A stretch of 64,000 nucleotides of DNA. Origin: Sulfidibacter corallicola. GTDB taxonomy: Bacteria > Acidobacteriota > Holophagae > Acanthopleuribacterales > Acanthopleuribacteraceae. Under the pieces are notes generated by a model. That model was not told the origin of the DNA. It saw only the letters and a program-made list of their open reading frames with translations, and made no database searches. The stretch spans positions 620,001 to 684,000 of the forward strand of contig NZ_CP071793.1 in NCBI RefSeq assembly GCF_017498545.1. The letters are read 5' to 3'. Of this stretch, positions 54,701 through 61,155 are shown piece by piece; positions within the stretch are counted from its first letter, which is position 1; each line of letters opens with the position of its first letter. A program made the translations under genes and the position numbers.

Positions 54701-56150
54701 GGACTTTGATCATGCCGGCGATCCCGGCGGTCATGATCGTATGGCCGATGTTTGCTTTGTGCGAGCCGAGGAAGCAAAAGTGTTTGCGGTCGGTTTGGTT
54801 GCGGAACGCGTCGCACAGGGCCTTGAACTCAATCGGATCGCCTAGTTTGGTACCGGTGCCGTGCGCTTCCAGATAGGTTAGGTCTTCCGGAAAGATACCC
54901 GCCCGCGACCATGCATCGAGGAGTAATGCGCGCTGGGCGGGACCGCTGGGCGCGGTAATGCCCGTCGTATGGCCGTCGCCGTTGATGGCGGTGGCACGAA
55001 TCAAGCCGCGGATCGGATCGCCGTCGGCAAGGGCGGCCGAAAGCGGTTTCAAAACCAATGCGGCCACCCCTTCGCCAACGGCAATGCCGTCGGCTGCTCG
55101 GTCAAAACTGTGACACCTTCCGCTGGGCGACAGCATTTCAGTTTTGGCGGCCATCACCAGGAACTCGGGCGACGGCATTAAAAAGACCCCGCCCGCGAGT
55201 GCCATTTCGGCTTCGCCGTTTTGCAGTGCCGTGAGCGCTTGGTGGACCGCCACCAGGGAAGCAGAACAAGCGGTGTCCACCGCCATGCTGGGACCGCGAA
55301 AGTCGAAACAATAGGAGAGGCGGCCGGCGAGAATCGCATTATCGGTACCGAGAAAGGTTTTCGATTCGATTTCTCGAGCCAACAGCGTTTTGTCGCGGTA
55401 ATCGGAAGTGCGGGCGCCGATGTAGACACCGATCCGTTTCCCTGCAAGTTGGTTGACGGCGAGGCCGGCGTCCTCGAAGGCGTGGTAGCTTTCTTCGAGC
55501 ATCAGTCGCTGTTGGGGATCCATGCGTTCGGCTTCTTGAGGCGAGATATTGAAGAATAACGGATCGAAGTGATCGATTTGGTCCAGCAACCCGGCGGACG
55601 CACTATAGCTACAATTGATTCGGCTGCGATCGGTGTCGTGCCACTTGTCCTTCGACCAGCCGTGGCGGTCGACGGTTTTGATCGACGATTTGCCCGCGGC
55701 CAAGTTATCCCAGAAGCGATGGATATCGGGCGCGTCAGCGAATCGCGCGGCCATCCCGATCACGGCGATTGGCTGATTGGATAGGGTTGGCCGATTGGCC
55801 GGGGGACCCTGTGGTGCTTCGCGACCCTCGCCCCCGGCCGACACCACTGCCACGGGTTCTGTCTCCGTCTCGAATTCATGCGCGTTGGAGACCGCCAAAT
55901 GTTCTGCGAGCTGTTTGGGTCCGCGAAAATCGAACACGATTTCGGGCCCTAACGTCAATGACCAGCGTTGATTTAGCTGCTCGGCGAAACTGACGCTCTG
56001 AACCGAACTCAAGTTGATCTTGCTGAAATCGCAGTCGGCCTCGATTTCAGCCACTTGCTGGATGTCGGCGATGGTGCGCAAAATCGACTGCAAAACTTCG
56101 TCGAACGAGCGATGAGTTGGCGCGTCTTCGGGTGAGAGCGATGTGCTCAT
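45720..56150 (-). CDS. PKS-A: trans-AT polyketide synthase, 3,476 aa (ACP / KS-KR-ACP / KS-DH-KR-ACP / KS)
   Basis: This is the first PKS gene of the operon. In order: ACP-like 15-90, KS 127-550 (Cys295, His430, His470), KR with GGCGALG from 964 and Tyr1105, ACP Ser1260, KS 1354-1790 (Cys1531, His1666, His1706), DH about 1982-2255 (His2013, Asp2180, Gln2184), KR with GGMGGLG from 2495 and Tyr2635, ACP Ser2850, KS 2974-3396 (Cys3144, His3279, His3318), then a short tail. There is no acyltransferase and no obvious loading enzyme (no GNAT, adenylation or CoA-ligase domain), so the starter unit is unknown. Ending in a KS while the next protein opens with DH-ACP is the split-module layout common in trans-AT systems. 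The start is supported by GAGGAG eight bases upstream. The family call is secure. Confidence 0.97.
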   Translation of the reverse strand: MSTSLSPEDAPTHRSFDEVLQSILRTIADIQQVAEIEADCDFSKINLSSVQSVSFAEQLNQRWSLTLGPEIVFDFRGPKQLAEHLAVSNAHEFETETEPVAVVSAGGEGREAPQGPPANRPTLSNQPIAVIGMAARFADAPDIHRFWDNLAAGKSSIKTVDRHGWSKDKWHDTDRSRINCSYSASAGLLDQIDHFDPLFFNISPQEAERMDPQQRLMLEESYHAFEDAGLAVNQLAGKRIGVYIGARTSDYRDKTLLAREIESKTFLGTDNAILAGRLSYCFDFRGPSMAVDTACSASLVAVHQALTALQNGEAEMALAGGVFLMPSPEFLVMAAKTEMLSPSGRCHSFDRAADGIAVGEGVAALVLKPLSAALADGDPIRGLIRATAINGDGHTTGITAPSGPAQRALLLDAWSRAGIFPEDLTYLEAHGTGTKLGDPIEFKALCDAFRNQTDRKHFCFLGSHKANIGHTIMTAGIAGMIKVLLMMEHRTIPPSAGYQNPNPHLNLAGSPFLISNGCRRWFPEGGGPRLAGISSFGFSGTNAHAVLQEAPTDPRAQPREQAAYLFVFSAKTPEAVLAQVQGLADWLAAPTNGDLHPADVATTLLCGRDHFNQRLTIIAKDLTELKHHLMQAKQSDICKIRRDGTHDPQAFAELCAAHGEKRSLTALRNDLKRLAEWYRQGAQLDWSRYAAGWKGRRISLPGYAFARERYWIEGFDPLATLRLQANPETGGAPTPPIARREDSIGATNEHHRPIAGEKNPMAQIGLFQTKWRPFPTSNEQTCLPTGCALLGVRDQSLTDLTAATTLRPYHNLEEVMQCPYSQQLIWFVTPKIEGTEPANAAIDAALDLMADLRRLLTAPRHIIHRILLVTQSEQSGSPFAQSVAALSRVVHREEPNLALSSLELCANDPRDITAALSATLEQRQALTLRFERGQLYHATFAPAELPSAAPMPGAARPPVWLVSGGCGALGSGISQHLSRQGKVQLALLGHSPLGPRQQDQLDRLQALGAIARYYSVDLGDAHATRQAVHAVKRDFGGIDVVLHAAGTIDDRYLVQFERERAARVLRAKIAAAHHLDEACEDQELKAFVCMSSVSAVLGNQGQADYAFANGYLDGFAQQRRRLGRCGLSLSLAWPYWQDGGMQLDPQTFASRFASSGMEPMGTESGCALLDRLLQGDTRSAAHWIINHGDQQRFTAHLALAERLESPTPEAQEAAHPSANEGATTRAAVAEMLISLFSKLLKLPRNRIETDIPFKDYGIDSILVNRFNEAVSRYLPEDFSRTLLYRFETLDLLTDHLTQRYGNRLQLPETGTNAGAHRPAAIDQAGDDSGTPREPLPPPTGPIRASRDSDGTPTQPIAIIGLAGRYPKSPDLDSLWSRLENGETCIDEVPRDRWDAEAWFDADPERAREGKIYCRWGGYLDQITRFDPLFFNIAPSEAETMDPQERLFLETCWAAIEDAATTPAQLKGAAKDRPNRVGVFAGVTNYGFALQGPAHWQSGKSTIPISLPWSLANRISYVFGFQGPSLPVDTACSSSLTAIQMACRSLQQGECDTALAGGVNLFLHPTKYLWMCQKRMLSPSGVCRPFGAGADGFVPGEGVGVVLLKPLADAQRDGDPIHGVILAGAINHGGNTNGYMVPNPNAQAALVRTCLHQAALDPTQIGYVEAHGTGTALGDPIEIEALSRVYGSPSAERKPCPIGSVKANIGHLEAAAGIAGVTKILLQFRHRRLVPSLNATQANPNIAFEHTPFRVQQKSQAWSRQQNEQGQPLPYRAAVSSFGAGGVNAHLILESYQAPDRANPADQAFGPQVIVLSATRPQQLTELAIQLATFLDKSSQAPDDDRPCLADVAFTLQIGRVHHRHRLALVANGLNQTTAILRRFAENPDNADGLWCDDSRTGPAQGFQLKGRPGALYVQALAEEGDLPQLAQIWVLGADVDWHLLHHNHTPRRIVLPTYPFAGKAMPMAEPMAPIAPPAKATQPTNRLHPLSQHNRATFERFECLCNCPLDASLLADHLVQGRITLPGVAYLELARAAGAIATRQPIRRFSRVFWTQPLQPRLPSSEIWTRLEPHNGSLSFTIVTADSAGEEISHVQGRLHRDRPQTIAPLHLKGIAARLPHRQSAARVYTAFAAQGLNYGPSFQTIQELGHSEDEALARITRADALPGTVTDPGGDFLEPTLLDGALQVTACLAPVQNGDPAPYIPFSLGELRIHRKLQGALWVYSRRTAVGRGMLTFDLILADDEGRVVAEFVQFSARRLTPSIRPSTAPQSPLGAEVTLFDEAWLPAHPTVADRFQPAILLFDEAGPLWKQCQQWPNALLVQPGACFRQLDAQRFELDPTSIEDYGELLRHLIQSDRLPHRFIHAWPLRWHEEIGTAPPRAVSACFAFAAALAKIRLDRRIDWRVFYDGQTKSGLACAALSGFLQSVHREIPRLKTSLTAVDRNRPDLQWGEVSATDDDATEIRYRGGVREIKQYRRRPLETRTWQAEPGTLWLISGGMGGLGQLFSHRLAAQGARLALLGRSPRGTEIEHTEQRLGQLGGETHYYRCDLRDRSQVQTVLAEIFRRQGPIEGVIHAAGVTHDSRLADKTLAQWRHVYAPKVEGVLNLDAALGNRHLKHFILFSSIAGLLGNIGQSDYAYANRFLDHFAAWRNRESAAGRRFGVTQSIAWPLWAEGGMGIDAETEAWLEKKFGLRSLDSTNGLLVFDALLASQAPLTGVICGEREQLCRIYDIHCDQLSARATNHQEGTDQPLGPDEANANPNHPSQHQGRSVLAGAGDPSAQASRSGLAPLPEPAERQGETSHGSPPGGRIADKLDRLQLLADLTELCMAVLKVDAEDIDTEESLEQYGLDSIMMMTLLNRIEERWGLVLEPSLFVELSTLSSLADHLYDSVPNLIASNPVPSTQQSEVPEKDRTPPPDPPPTNLEDDQRSTPSSKFSELLNTAPESIDQDPSSDSHQPTGHNPVARYNAPREARDIAVIGLACRLPGANNAERFIELLQAGKSAVTEVPADRWSIAEYYAPQKNQPGRTYAKWAALLDDIYGFDAEYFAIDHREAAVLDPHHRLILEIAAATLCHAGYDKIEIAKTRTAVYIAGGESDYLRHRWHELPDWAHKRLVVNSIPNMMAARIADFYDLQGAAQVIDTACSSSLVAVHQAVSALRQGECDAALAGGVELHIGPYSHLKFAAAGVLAASPQTRVFDRDADGFVLGEGAGMVMLKRADRARADGDRILALIRGSAVNNDGHTMGLTVPNGEAQTKVIRAALADSGVDPADIHYLEAHGTGTSLGDPIEVRAATHAYGRTAARATCAIGSLKSNIGHLLRAAGIASLIKNVLILQQDLIPATLHCLQPHPRFRFQDSPFYPVLEATPWPERSQPRRAAISSFGFGGTNCHLILEQVLPTANARQPLPAPAFQRRNHDLFAPTDSDLDDLLHDGVALRRWLEDLAGTALLRPEDQADAATVRPKRETHVTANRKDP
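45963..47231 (-). other. PKS-A terminal ketosynthase A3 (first half of the split module)
   Basis: Residues 2974-3396 form a complete KS with Cys3144 (DTACSSS), His3279 (HGTGT) and His3318 (NIGH). It is the last catalytic domain. The roughly 80 residues after it lack the usual PTYPF..RYW linker signature seen after nearly all other KSs here. A long, acidic, Pro/Ser-rich linker (about 2890-2970) precedes it. Its ACP partner is at the N-terminus of PKS-B. Confidence 0.9.
47475..52091 (-). other. PKS-A module A2: KS-DH-KR-ACP
   Basis: KS with Cys1531, His1666 and His1706. The DH has His2013 and Gly2017 ending in Pro2022 (HLVQGRITLP), YGPSF at 2135-2139 and Asp2180/Gln2184 (DGALQ), a complete catalytic set. 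The KR has GGMGGLG from 2495, LLGRSPRG, Tyr2635 and Asn2639 (YAYAN). The ACP serine is 2850 in YGLDSI. The expected output is a double bond. Confidence 0.9.
52245..55772 (-). other. PKS-A module A1: KS-KR-ACP
   Basis: The KS has the full Cys295-His430-His470 set, with the nucleophile in VDTACSAS. The KR has GGCGALG at 964-970 and Lys1068, Ser1091/1092, Tyr1105 and Asn1109 in the expected positions. The NADPH-phosphate Arg of the LLGRS loop is His990 (LLGHS). The ACP serine is 1260 in YGIDSI. The region between KS and KR is the KR structural half; no DH is seen. The expected output is a beta-hydroxyl. Confidence 0.87.
55881..56108 (-). other. PKS-A N-terminal ACP with degenerate attachment motif
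   Basis: Residues about 15-90 match the carrier-protein helical pattern, with the helix-II region reading INLSSVQSVSFAEQL. The usual GxDS is replaced by NLSS; Ser49 aligns with the phosphopantetheine serine. It could be the loading or chain-receiving ACP, or a non-functional or docking remnant. Confidence 0.65.
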
Positions 56151-56735
56151 GGGCGGATCTCCTCAATCGAACCCCGCCAGTCTCGACGGGAAAAGGTTGA
56201 ACGTGCCGGCAGCGCTAGGCCTGGACCGCGTTGCCAATGCATTGGCCGCTGAGCGGGTCAACCTCGGGCTGTGTCGGGTTTCGGATCAATGAATTCAGGT
56301 AAAACGAGAAACGTATGAACGAAATAGGCATCGTTGGGAAGAGAAAGTAATCGACGTAGGTGTCTGGGGCTGTTTGGCTTCTTGCCGATCGCACAAAGTT
56401 CCCGCAAGGTTGGGAAGGCGGTGCTGCACGGCTTTCCATGAAAAATTTTGGTCTAAGTCTCATCGATTGAGATACTTCGTGCGGTTTTAAGTGTGCCGGG
56501 GTTGTGGCCACCCTTGGCAACGATGCGTTGCCGCCGCCCTTTCTCCGATGGATGAGTCGGTGCACGACGGGCCGGCGATCTGTTGGACGCGTGGGTCCCT
56601 GCGTCGTCGAACAGCGCGTGCGAAGGGATTCGGTCATGGTTGCGAGGTCGAGAAAGAGGGCGGGTTTCGTGAACGTCTGCTCCGTGGTGCGCGATCCTGT
56701 AAGGCGTTCGAGCGACCGTTGGTGAACGCAGCCGG
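56151..56735 (-). promoter_or_regulatory. 585-base gap upstream of the PKS operon; likely promoter/leader region
   Basis: No convincing gene lies here; frames that cross it lack recognisable domains and overlap the methyltransferase end. GAGGAG at 56164-56159 is the ribosome site of PKS-A. An interrupted inverted repeat TCTCA-TCGAT-TGAGA lies at 56458-56472 beside a short A/T-rich run and could be an operator, but its stem is only five bases. I could not pick out a confident -35/-10 pair. The position, directly before a three-gene 56-kb operon, makes it the natural place for the PKS promoter. Confidence 0.4.
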
Positions 56736-57554
56736 TTATTCGGGTTTTCGTCCCGAAGCAATGCACAATTTGCGCATGATGGTGTGGGGACGGCTTTGTA
56801 ACATGTCGCGCCATTTACGAGAAATCGTGGCCAGCGTTTTACTGCATAAATAGCCTTCTTCCACGAGTTTGGCCGGAATGCCGACGCCTTCCGAGGCCAG
56901 GAAGATGTCATCACCGGTTAGCGCGTTATGCGCGACCACGATGTCGAAATGAATATCGACGAAGCCCGCTTCTTCCAGCAAGTTAGGTAACCGGCGTCCG
57001 ATTCGCGGCGATCCTCCCTGAGAGCGCCGCGAAGCGCAATATGCTTCGAAGAGCTCCGCCAACTCCGGGATTTCCGGGTAGGTTAAGGTATGCAGCGAAA
57101 AATCGTTGTCGATGACAATTGCTAACCCGTTCGGTTTAAGGATGCGCTGCATTTCCTGCAAGCCCTCTAACGGATCTGCCAGGTGCTCGATCAGCAAGCG
57201 GGCCAAGCTGGCGTCGTAGCTTAGATCCGGTAGACGGTTCGCGGTGATTGAGTCGGTACGGACCTGGACCTGGTTGAAGCCGCATTGGGCCAACATGGCC
57301 TCGGCGTGGTCGGTAAGTACTTTGTCGATTTCAATGCAGGTCAGGTTTAGATCGGGAAATCGTTCCATGAGCCGGGCCGAATAGTAACCGGGTCCGCTGC
57401 CGAATTCGACCAAACTGAGCGCTTCATCGAGTCCGGCCTTGGTGTGAAAGGCAGCTTCCTGTTCCCAAAACAGATCGACCTGCGCGGCCAGCCGATCGAT
57501 TTCCGCATTCAATTCACGGGCGACTGTGCTGATCACATAAGAATCTTCTCGCAT
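56736..57554 (-). CDS. Class I SAM-dependent methyltransferase, 272 aa (possible tailoring enzyme)
   Basis: A Rossmann-type methyltransferase with motif I VEFGSGPGY at 49-57, the acidic post-I loop CIEIDK (Glu75/Asp77), a motif-II-like ARLLIEHL near 118 and LKPNGLAIVID near 139-149. It transfers a methyl group from S-adenosylmethionine; the acceptor cannot be read from sequence. It is a free-standing cytosolic protein, unlike the integrated CMT domains of the PKS. It lies 585 bases upstream of PKS-A on the same strand, so it could be an O- or C-methyltransferase for the polyketide, but it may have its own promoter. AGGAG sits seven bases before the ATG at 57554. Confidence 0.85.
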   Translation of the reverse strand: MREDSYVISTVARELNAEIDRLAAQVDLFWEQEAAFHTKAGLDEALSLVEFGSGPGYYSARLMERFPDLNLTCIEIDKVLTDHAEAMLAQCGFNQVQVRTDSITANRLPDLSYDASLARLLIEHLADPLEGLQEMQRILKPNGLAIVIDNDFSLHTLTYPEIPELAELFEAYCASRRSQGGSPRIGRRLPNLLEEAGFVDIHFDIVVAHNALTGDDIFLASEGVGIPAKLVEEGYLCSKTLATISRKWRDMLQSRPHTIMRKLCIASGRKPE

Positions 57555-57872
57555 GGGGGTACTCCTAAACCATTACCTGCCACAGCGTCACAACCTGGTG
57601 CTAAATCATCGTCGCTATAACAAAAACCCTTGTAAGGAAACAGCTTGGGTGATGACCTGGCGCGTCGCGGCATCCGCGAAGACCGAGTCCTGTTCTGTGT
57701 TCGCTGTGTGCTGACCTGATTTTCTTGTAGGGCTGCAGGGCGGGCGATGACCGCTGTTGCGGCATGTGGCTTTTCTTCAAGCCGAGCGAATGCCCGGGTC
57801 GACGCCGATCGCAATCGGTGGGTCATTCGCGACCCTAAAGCGGCACGCAAGTGAGGTGCTCCGAATGAGGCC
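57555..57872 (-). other. 318-base intergenic stretch between esterase and methyltransferase
   Basis: No gene is supported. It holds the ribosome site of the methyltransferase (AGGAG at 57566-57562). A perfect ten-base palindrome TGAGGCCTCA at 57866-57875 overlaps the esterase stop codon; it has no following T-run, so it is not a convincing terminator. The roughly 90 bases before the methyltransferase are AT-richer and may carry its promoter. Confidence 0.4.
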
Positions 57873-59528
57873 TCACCAGGGTGTCCTGGGTATGGATGTT
57901 TTGAGTGGCAGTGAGGGGTAGTGATTGATGTCGTAACCGATACCATCCCAAAATTGGCACGTGTCGGTGAACGGTGCTTGGAGAATGGCCCGTGGTGTTT
58001 CGAGTTGGAGCCAGGTTTGACCGTCGAGAAACGGTAACCATAACGGCAGCACCGGATCGTCGACGATGCCGCCGGGCGTTCCGTTTGCCGCGAATTGGGC
58101 CCAATAGGTTTGCATTGCTTGGGAGACCGCTTTTTGGGCCTCACTAAAGGGCACGCCCAGGTTGGCGGCGGTTTGGAAAGTGAACGGCAGGTCGTCGCCG
58201 TGGCAAGCGAGGTCGAAGCATTCGGGTCCCCCGAACACGAAAAAGGAAGAGGGCTCGCCGAATACATAGGTATAGGTTTCTTCCAATGTGCCGGCCAGCG
58301 CGCGTGCGCTGCAGCGAAACAGGTAATCCGTATGAATTTGGGCGAGGGCGGCCGTGTTGTCGCCGAGTGGATCGCCCGGGTATTGATGCAGCACGGCGCG
58401 TGCTTTCCTGCCAAAAAAGTGGAAGAGCAAGGTGACATAAGTGGGATAGTTGATTTGACCTTGCGCGTCGCCGTAAGCGAAAACATAAGGCGTCACCAGG
58501 TTGGCACCCTCATCGCGGGTGAAACCGAGGATCAAGGGGACGGGACTGCCGTCTTCATGGAGTGCCGACCACGGCTCCCGAGTCACCAGGTCATCGTCGA
58601 CCAAAGGCGACCAAATGAACTGGCTGGCGAAACCGTCGAACTGCAACGGGCGACCGAGGGCGGGGTTGGATTGGGCCGCGATGATCGCTTCCATCGGCAT
58701 TTGGCGCGCGCAATCGAGATCGGAACAGTTCAGCGAATACAGGAAGAGGCGCGTAATCCAGCGCGCTTGAAACGTCGATTGCGGCTGAATGGGAAAGGGG
58801 TTGCTTTGTAGAATGGCGCGATCAAATAGCGCCTGGCTCGATGGCGCCCCGGCGAGATGCATCGCCACCATACCCGCACCCGCGCTTTCACCGAAAAGGG
58901 TGATGTTGTGGGGATCGCCGCCAAAAGCGGCGATATTGTCGCGCACCCATTGGAGGGCCGCTTGTTGGTCCATCAGGCCGTAATTTCCGGCGGCTCCTGA
59001 GCCGTATAAGAACCCGAAGGAACCGAGCCGGTAGTTGGGCACGACCACGATCACATCCTGGCTGCCGGCGAGGTTGGCACCGTCATAGACGGCTTGCCGG
59101 TTGGAGCCGATGACGTATGCGCCGCCGTGGAGAAACACCATGACCGGCAGGTCCTGATTCTCGCCCTGGGCCGGTCTCCAGATGTTGAGGCTCAGGCAAT
59201 CTTCGCTAATGGGAAATTCGGCGCCGGGAATTGGCGGCACGAATTGAGGGCAGGCCGGACCGTATGACGACGCCTGGAAGGTTTCGCTCCAGGGTGATTT
59301 CGGGGTGGGCGCCGCCCATCGTTCGGCATCGGCGTAGGGAATGCCGAGGAAGGCTTCGACGGAATGGTTCTCGGCCGTTGTGAGATGGATGCCGCAAACC
59401 TCTCCACTGCCGGTGACAACGGTTTCGGTAGCGCCGTTTTGCTTGTGATCGGTTGTACCGGGACCTTGGAAGGCAAAAAGCGATGAAAGGGTTAAACCTA
59501 TGGGGATGAGGAGTTTGGTAGGAAGCAT
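57873..59528 (-). CDS. Exported carboxylesterase, type-B (COesterase) family, 551 aa
   Basis: An alpha/beta-hydrolase of the carboxylesterase/cholinesterase family, which hydrolyses carboxylic esters. Visible features: an N-terminal hydrophobic signal-like segment (residues about 4-20), oxyanion-hole HGG at 134-136, nucleophile Ser215 in GESAG, Glu340 in DEG and His443 in ACHGDD, giving a Ser-Glu-His triad. The EDCLSLNIW segment at 109-117 is a family signature. The length is normal for the family. The signal segment suggests periplasmic or extracellular action. It precedes the methyltransferase on the same strand, 318 bases away. It could act on the polyketide (ester removal or self-protection) or be an unrelated secreted esterase. 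GGAG lies seven bases before the ATG. Confidence 0.9.
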   Translation of the reverse strand: MLPTKLLIPIGLTLSSLFAFQGPGTTDHKQNGATETVVTGSGEVCGIHLTTAENHSVEAFLGIPYADAERWAAPTPKSPWSETFQASSYGPACPQFVPPIPGAEFPISEDCLSLNIWRPAQGENQDLPVMVFLHGGAYVIGSNRQAVYDGANLAGSQDVIVVVPNYRLGSFGFLYGSGAAGNYGLMDQQAALQWVRDNIAAFGGDPHNITLFGESAGAGMVAMHLAGAPSSQALFDRAILQSNPFPIQPQSTFQARWITRLFLYSLNCSDLDCARQMPMEAIIAAQSNPALGRPLQFDGFASQFIWSPLVDDDLVTREPWSALHEDGSPVPLILGFTRDEGANLVTPYVFAYGDAQGQINYPTYVTLLFHFFGRKARAVLHQYPGDPLGDNTAALAQIHTDYLFRCSARALAGTLEETYTYVFGEPSSFFVFGGPECFDLACHGDDLPFTFQTAANLGVPFSEAQKAVSQAMQTYWAQFAANGTPGGIVDDPVLPLWLPFLDGQTWLQLETPRAILQAPFTDTCQFWDGIGYDINHYPSLPLKTSIPRTPW

Positions 59529-60111
59529 AAACGTTCTCCAGAAGGGATATACATTGAAACAGGAATGAGATAGACGGCTGCGCTAGGCGTATCCAATTTG
59601 GGCTCCATTATCGGAATTTGGGGGAAGGACCTATCTGAACGCGCAGTAATGGGCGCCGCCTGATGGGTTCTTTCCAACACACGGCGCGTAACACAAGAGG
59701 ACTATGGCAATAGGATCGGTAACATCGAGGTCCTGAGATTCGAGAAAGAGGCCCCGTGTCCAGGGCGGTGGGGTTGAAATGCAATTCTGTGTAACCATCT
59801 GAACCATATGGTGTTTCGAAAAGATCCGGATGAACCTTTGGGATGGCCGTTCTTTTTGAAGCGATATTGAATCTAGCGATTGACCATACCTCTCTGTCGA
59901 CCGTCGCCCAGTCAGGCTCAGGCCTATATCCGGCTAAAATCGTTGAACGCCGCCGGCATGGGGAGCTGTGAAGGTCCTGCATTCGATCGGAAAAGGGAAA
60001 GGGCAAGGACTTGGTTCGAGAGATTCTGAAGGTCGAATTCGTTGTAATTTTTCTTGGTTTTGGGAGTTGTTATTTTTTTGATTCTGTGTGTTTCGTGGAA
60101 TTCCCTGGGAA
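59529..60111 (-). other. 583-base intergenic stretch upstream of the esterase
   Basis: No frame here encodes a recognisable protein; the open frames lack family motifs and run into neighbours. The part at 60040-60110 is AT-rich. A 15-base odd palindrome (AATTCCC-T-GGGAATT) at 60099-60113 overlaps the stop codon of the next gene. The esterase promoter probably lies in this stretch, but I cannot place it. Confidence 0.4.
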
Positions 60112-60681
60112 TTAATGTGCTTTAAATTTAGGAAGGATGCTGCCTGTTTGCGAAATGTAGTTTTTGTATTGAGTGCCAAAGTGTCCAAGGAGGATTTGTT
60201 CTTCTTTTTTAACTCGCACGAAGTAAAAGGGAATAAACAAGATAAACATGCTCCATCCGGCGAACCAATTGCCGAGAAGAAGCCCTTGCGCCAAGGCCCA
60301 GAGCCAATGGGCTGCATACATCGGGTGCCGGGTGCGGCGGTAGACGCCTTCGGTAACCAAGTGTGAGGATTGCGCCACTTCCGTATCGATGTGCCAGTTT
60401 TGCCCGAGATCGGCATGGGAACGATAGAGCAACCAAATGGCCCAGGCAAAAATTGGTAGTCCGAGCGCTTGCAGCCAAATCGGCAAGGTGTAGTCGGCAA
60501 AGGCAAACCAGGGTGTAAGCAAATAGGTCAATGGGATCAGAACCATTCCGAGGGTCGGCAGGACCAGTAACGGGTCTTTTTTGGGTGGCGACTGCGAACG
60601 ACGACCGGTGGTAAAGCGAGCGCGAACAGCCGAGCCGATAACGAAACCCGCAAGGTAGGACCATTCGAAAAAGGAAATCAC
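60112..60681 (-). CDS. Integral-membrane methyltransferase, isoprenylcysteine carboxyl methyltransferase-like, 189 aa
   Basis: A small membrane protein with hydrophobic segments around residues 38-58, 66-86 and 126-155. It carries the family hallmark GVYRRTRHPMY at 112-122 and the C-terminal Glu-Glu-Gln element at 160-162 followed by FGTQYKNY, which bind the SAM cofactor in the ICMT/PEMT-like superfamily. Bacterial members methylate small or lipid-like acceptors; the substrate is unknown. The start is GTG at 60681-60679, supported by AGGGAGGT at 60692-60685. It is on the same strand as the PKS but separated from the esterase by 583 bases, so operon membership is doubtful. Confidence 0.85.
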   Translation of the reverse strand: MISFFEWSYLAGFVIGSAVRARFTTGRRSQSPPKKDPLLVLPTLGMVLIPLTYLLTPWFAFADYTLPIWLQALGLPIFAWAIWLLYRSHADLGQNWHIDTEVAQSSHLVTEGVYRRTRHPMYAAHWLWALAQGLLLGNWFAGWSMFILFIPFYFVRVKKEEQILLGHFGTQYKNYISQTGSILPKFKAH

Positions 60682-61155
60682 GGGACCTCCCTGGCCTTTA
60701 ATTGGGCCTGTATGAAGGTAAGGGTGTCGGTAGAGAAACGCTGTGAACTGATGCGACAGGGCAATCGTAATCGTAACTTGAGGTTAATGCGAAGATATTG
60801 CTAATAGTCGTTTGTGGGTTAGAGCTAAGGTCTAGGTTATTTTAACATACTGCGTAAAAAACAAGAAAGATTGCTCGTGCTATATGTTACAAAAACATGA
60901 TTGATCACGATATTTCTAATGAATGCAGGCGTTTAAGATGGGTGATTGAATGGTGGAGGATTCATGCCTGGCGGTACGGAATTCCTCGAGGCGGCTCCTT
61001 TTGCTTGATATTTGTGTGGGACAGGCATAATTGGGAGCCTTGGCGGTAGGGTGAGTCCGATGGGTAGCTGGTTCAATATTTATTTTATTTAAGTTATTTA
61101 TTATTTCATTTAATTTTTATTTTTTACAAATTTACGCAATATACGTTTCTTTGTG
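60682..61155. other. AT-rich intergenic spacer
   Basis: About 470 bases, clearly AT-richer than the rest of the window, especially 60780-60920 and 61070-61150, where runs such as TTTATTTTATTTAAGTTATTTATTATTTC occur in pieces. No supported gene. The promoter of the membrane methyltransferase presumably lies in its left part. The base composition contrasts with the PKS and could mark a boundary between the PKS neighbourhood and the secreted-protein gene. Confidence 0.5.

Noticed and set aside
56215..56814. A 199-codon minus-strand frame across the gap before PKS-A.
   Set aside because: It overlaps the 3' end of the methyltransferase in another frame, has no recognisable family and a poor composition; treated as non-coding.
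57533..58486. A 317-codon minus-strand frame between and over the esterase and methyltransferase.
   Set aside because: It is an out-of-frame shadow of the esterase, whose own frame has a complete catalytic triad.
60099..60113. Palindrome AATTCCC-T-GGGAATT at the end of the membrane methyltransferase as a terminator.
   Set aside because: The loop is one base and no T-run follows on the minus strand; a restriction-site-like chance palindrome is as likely.
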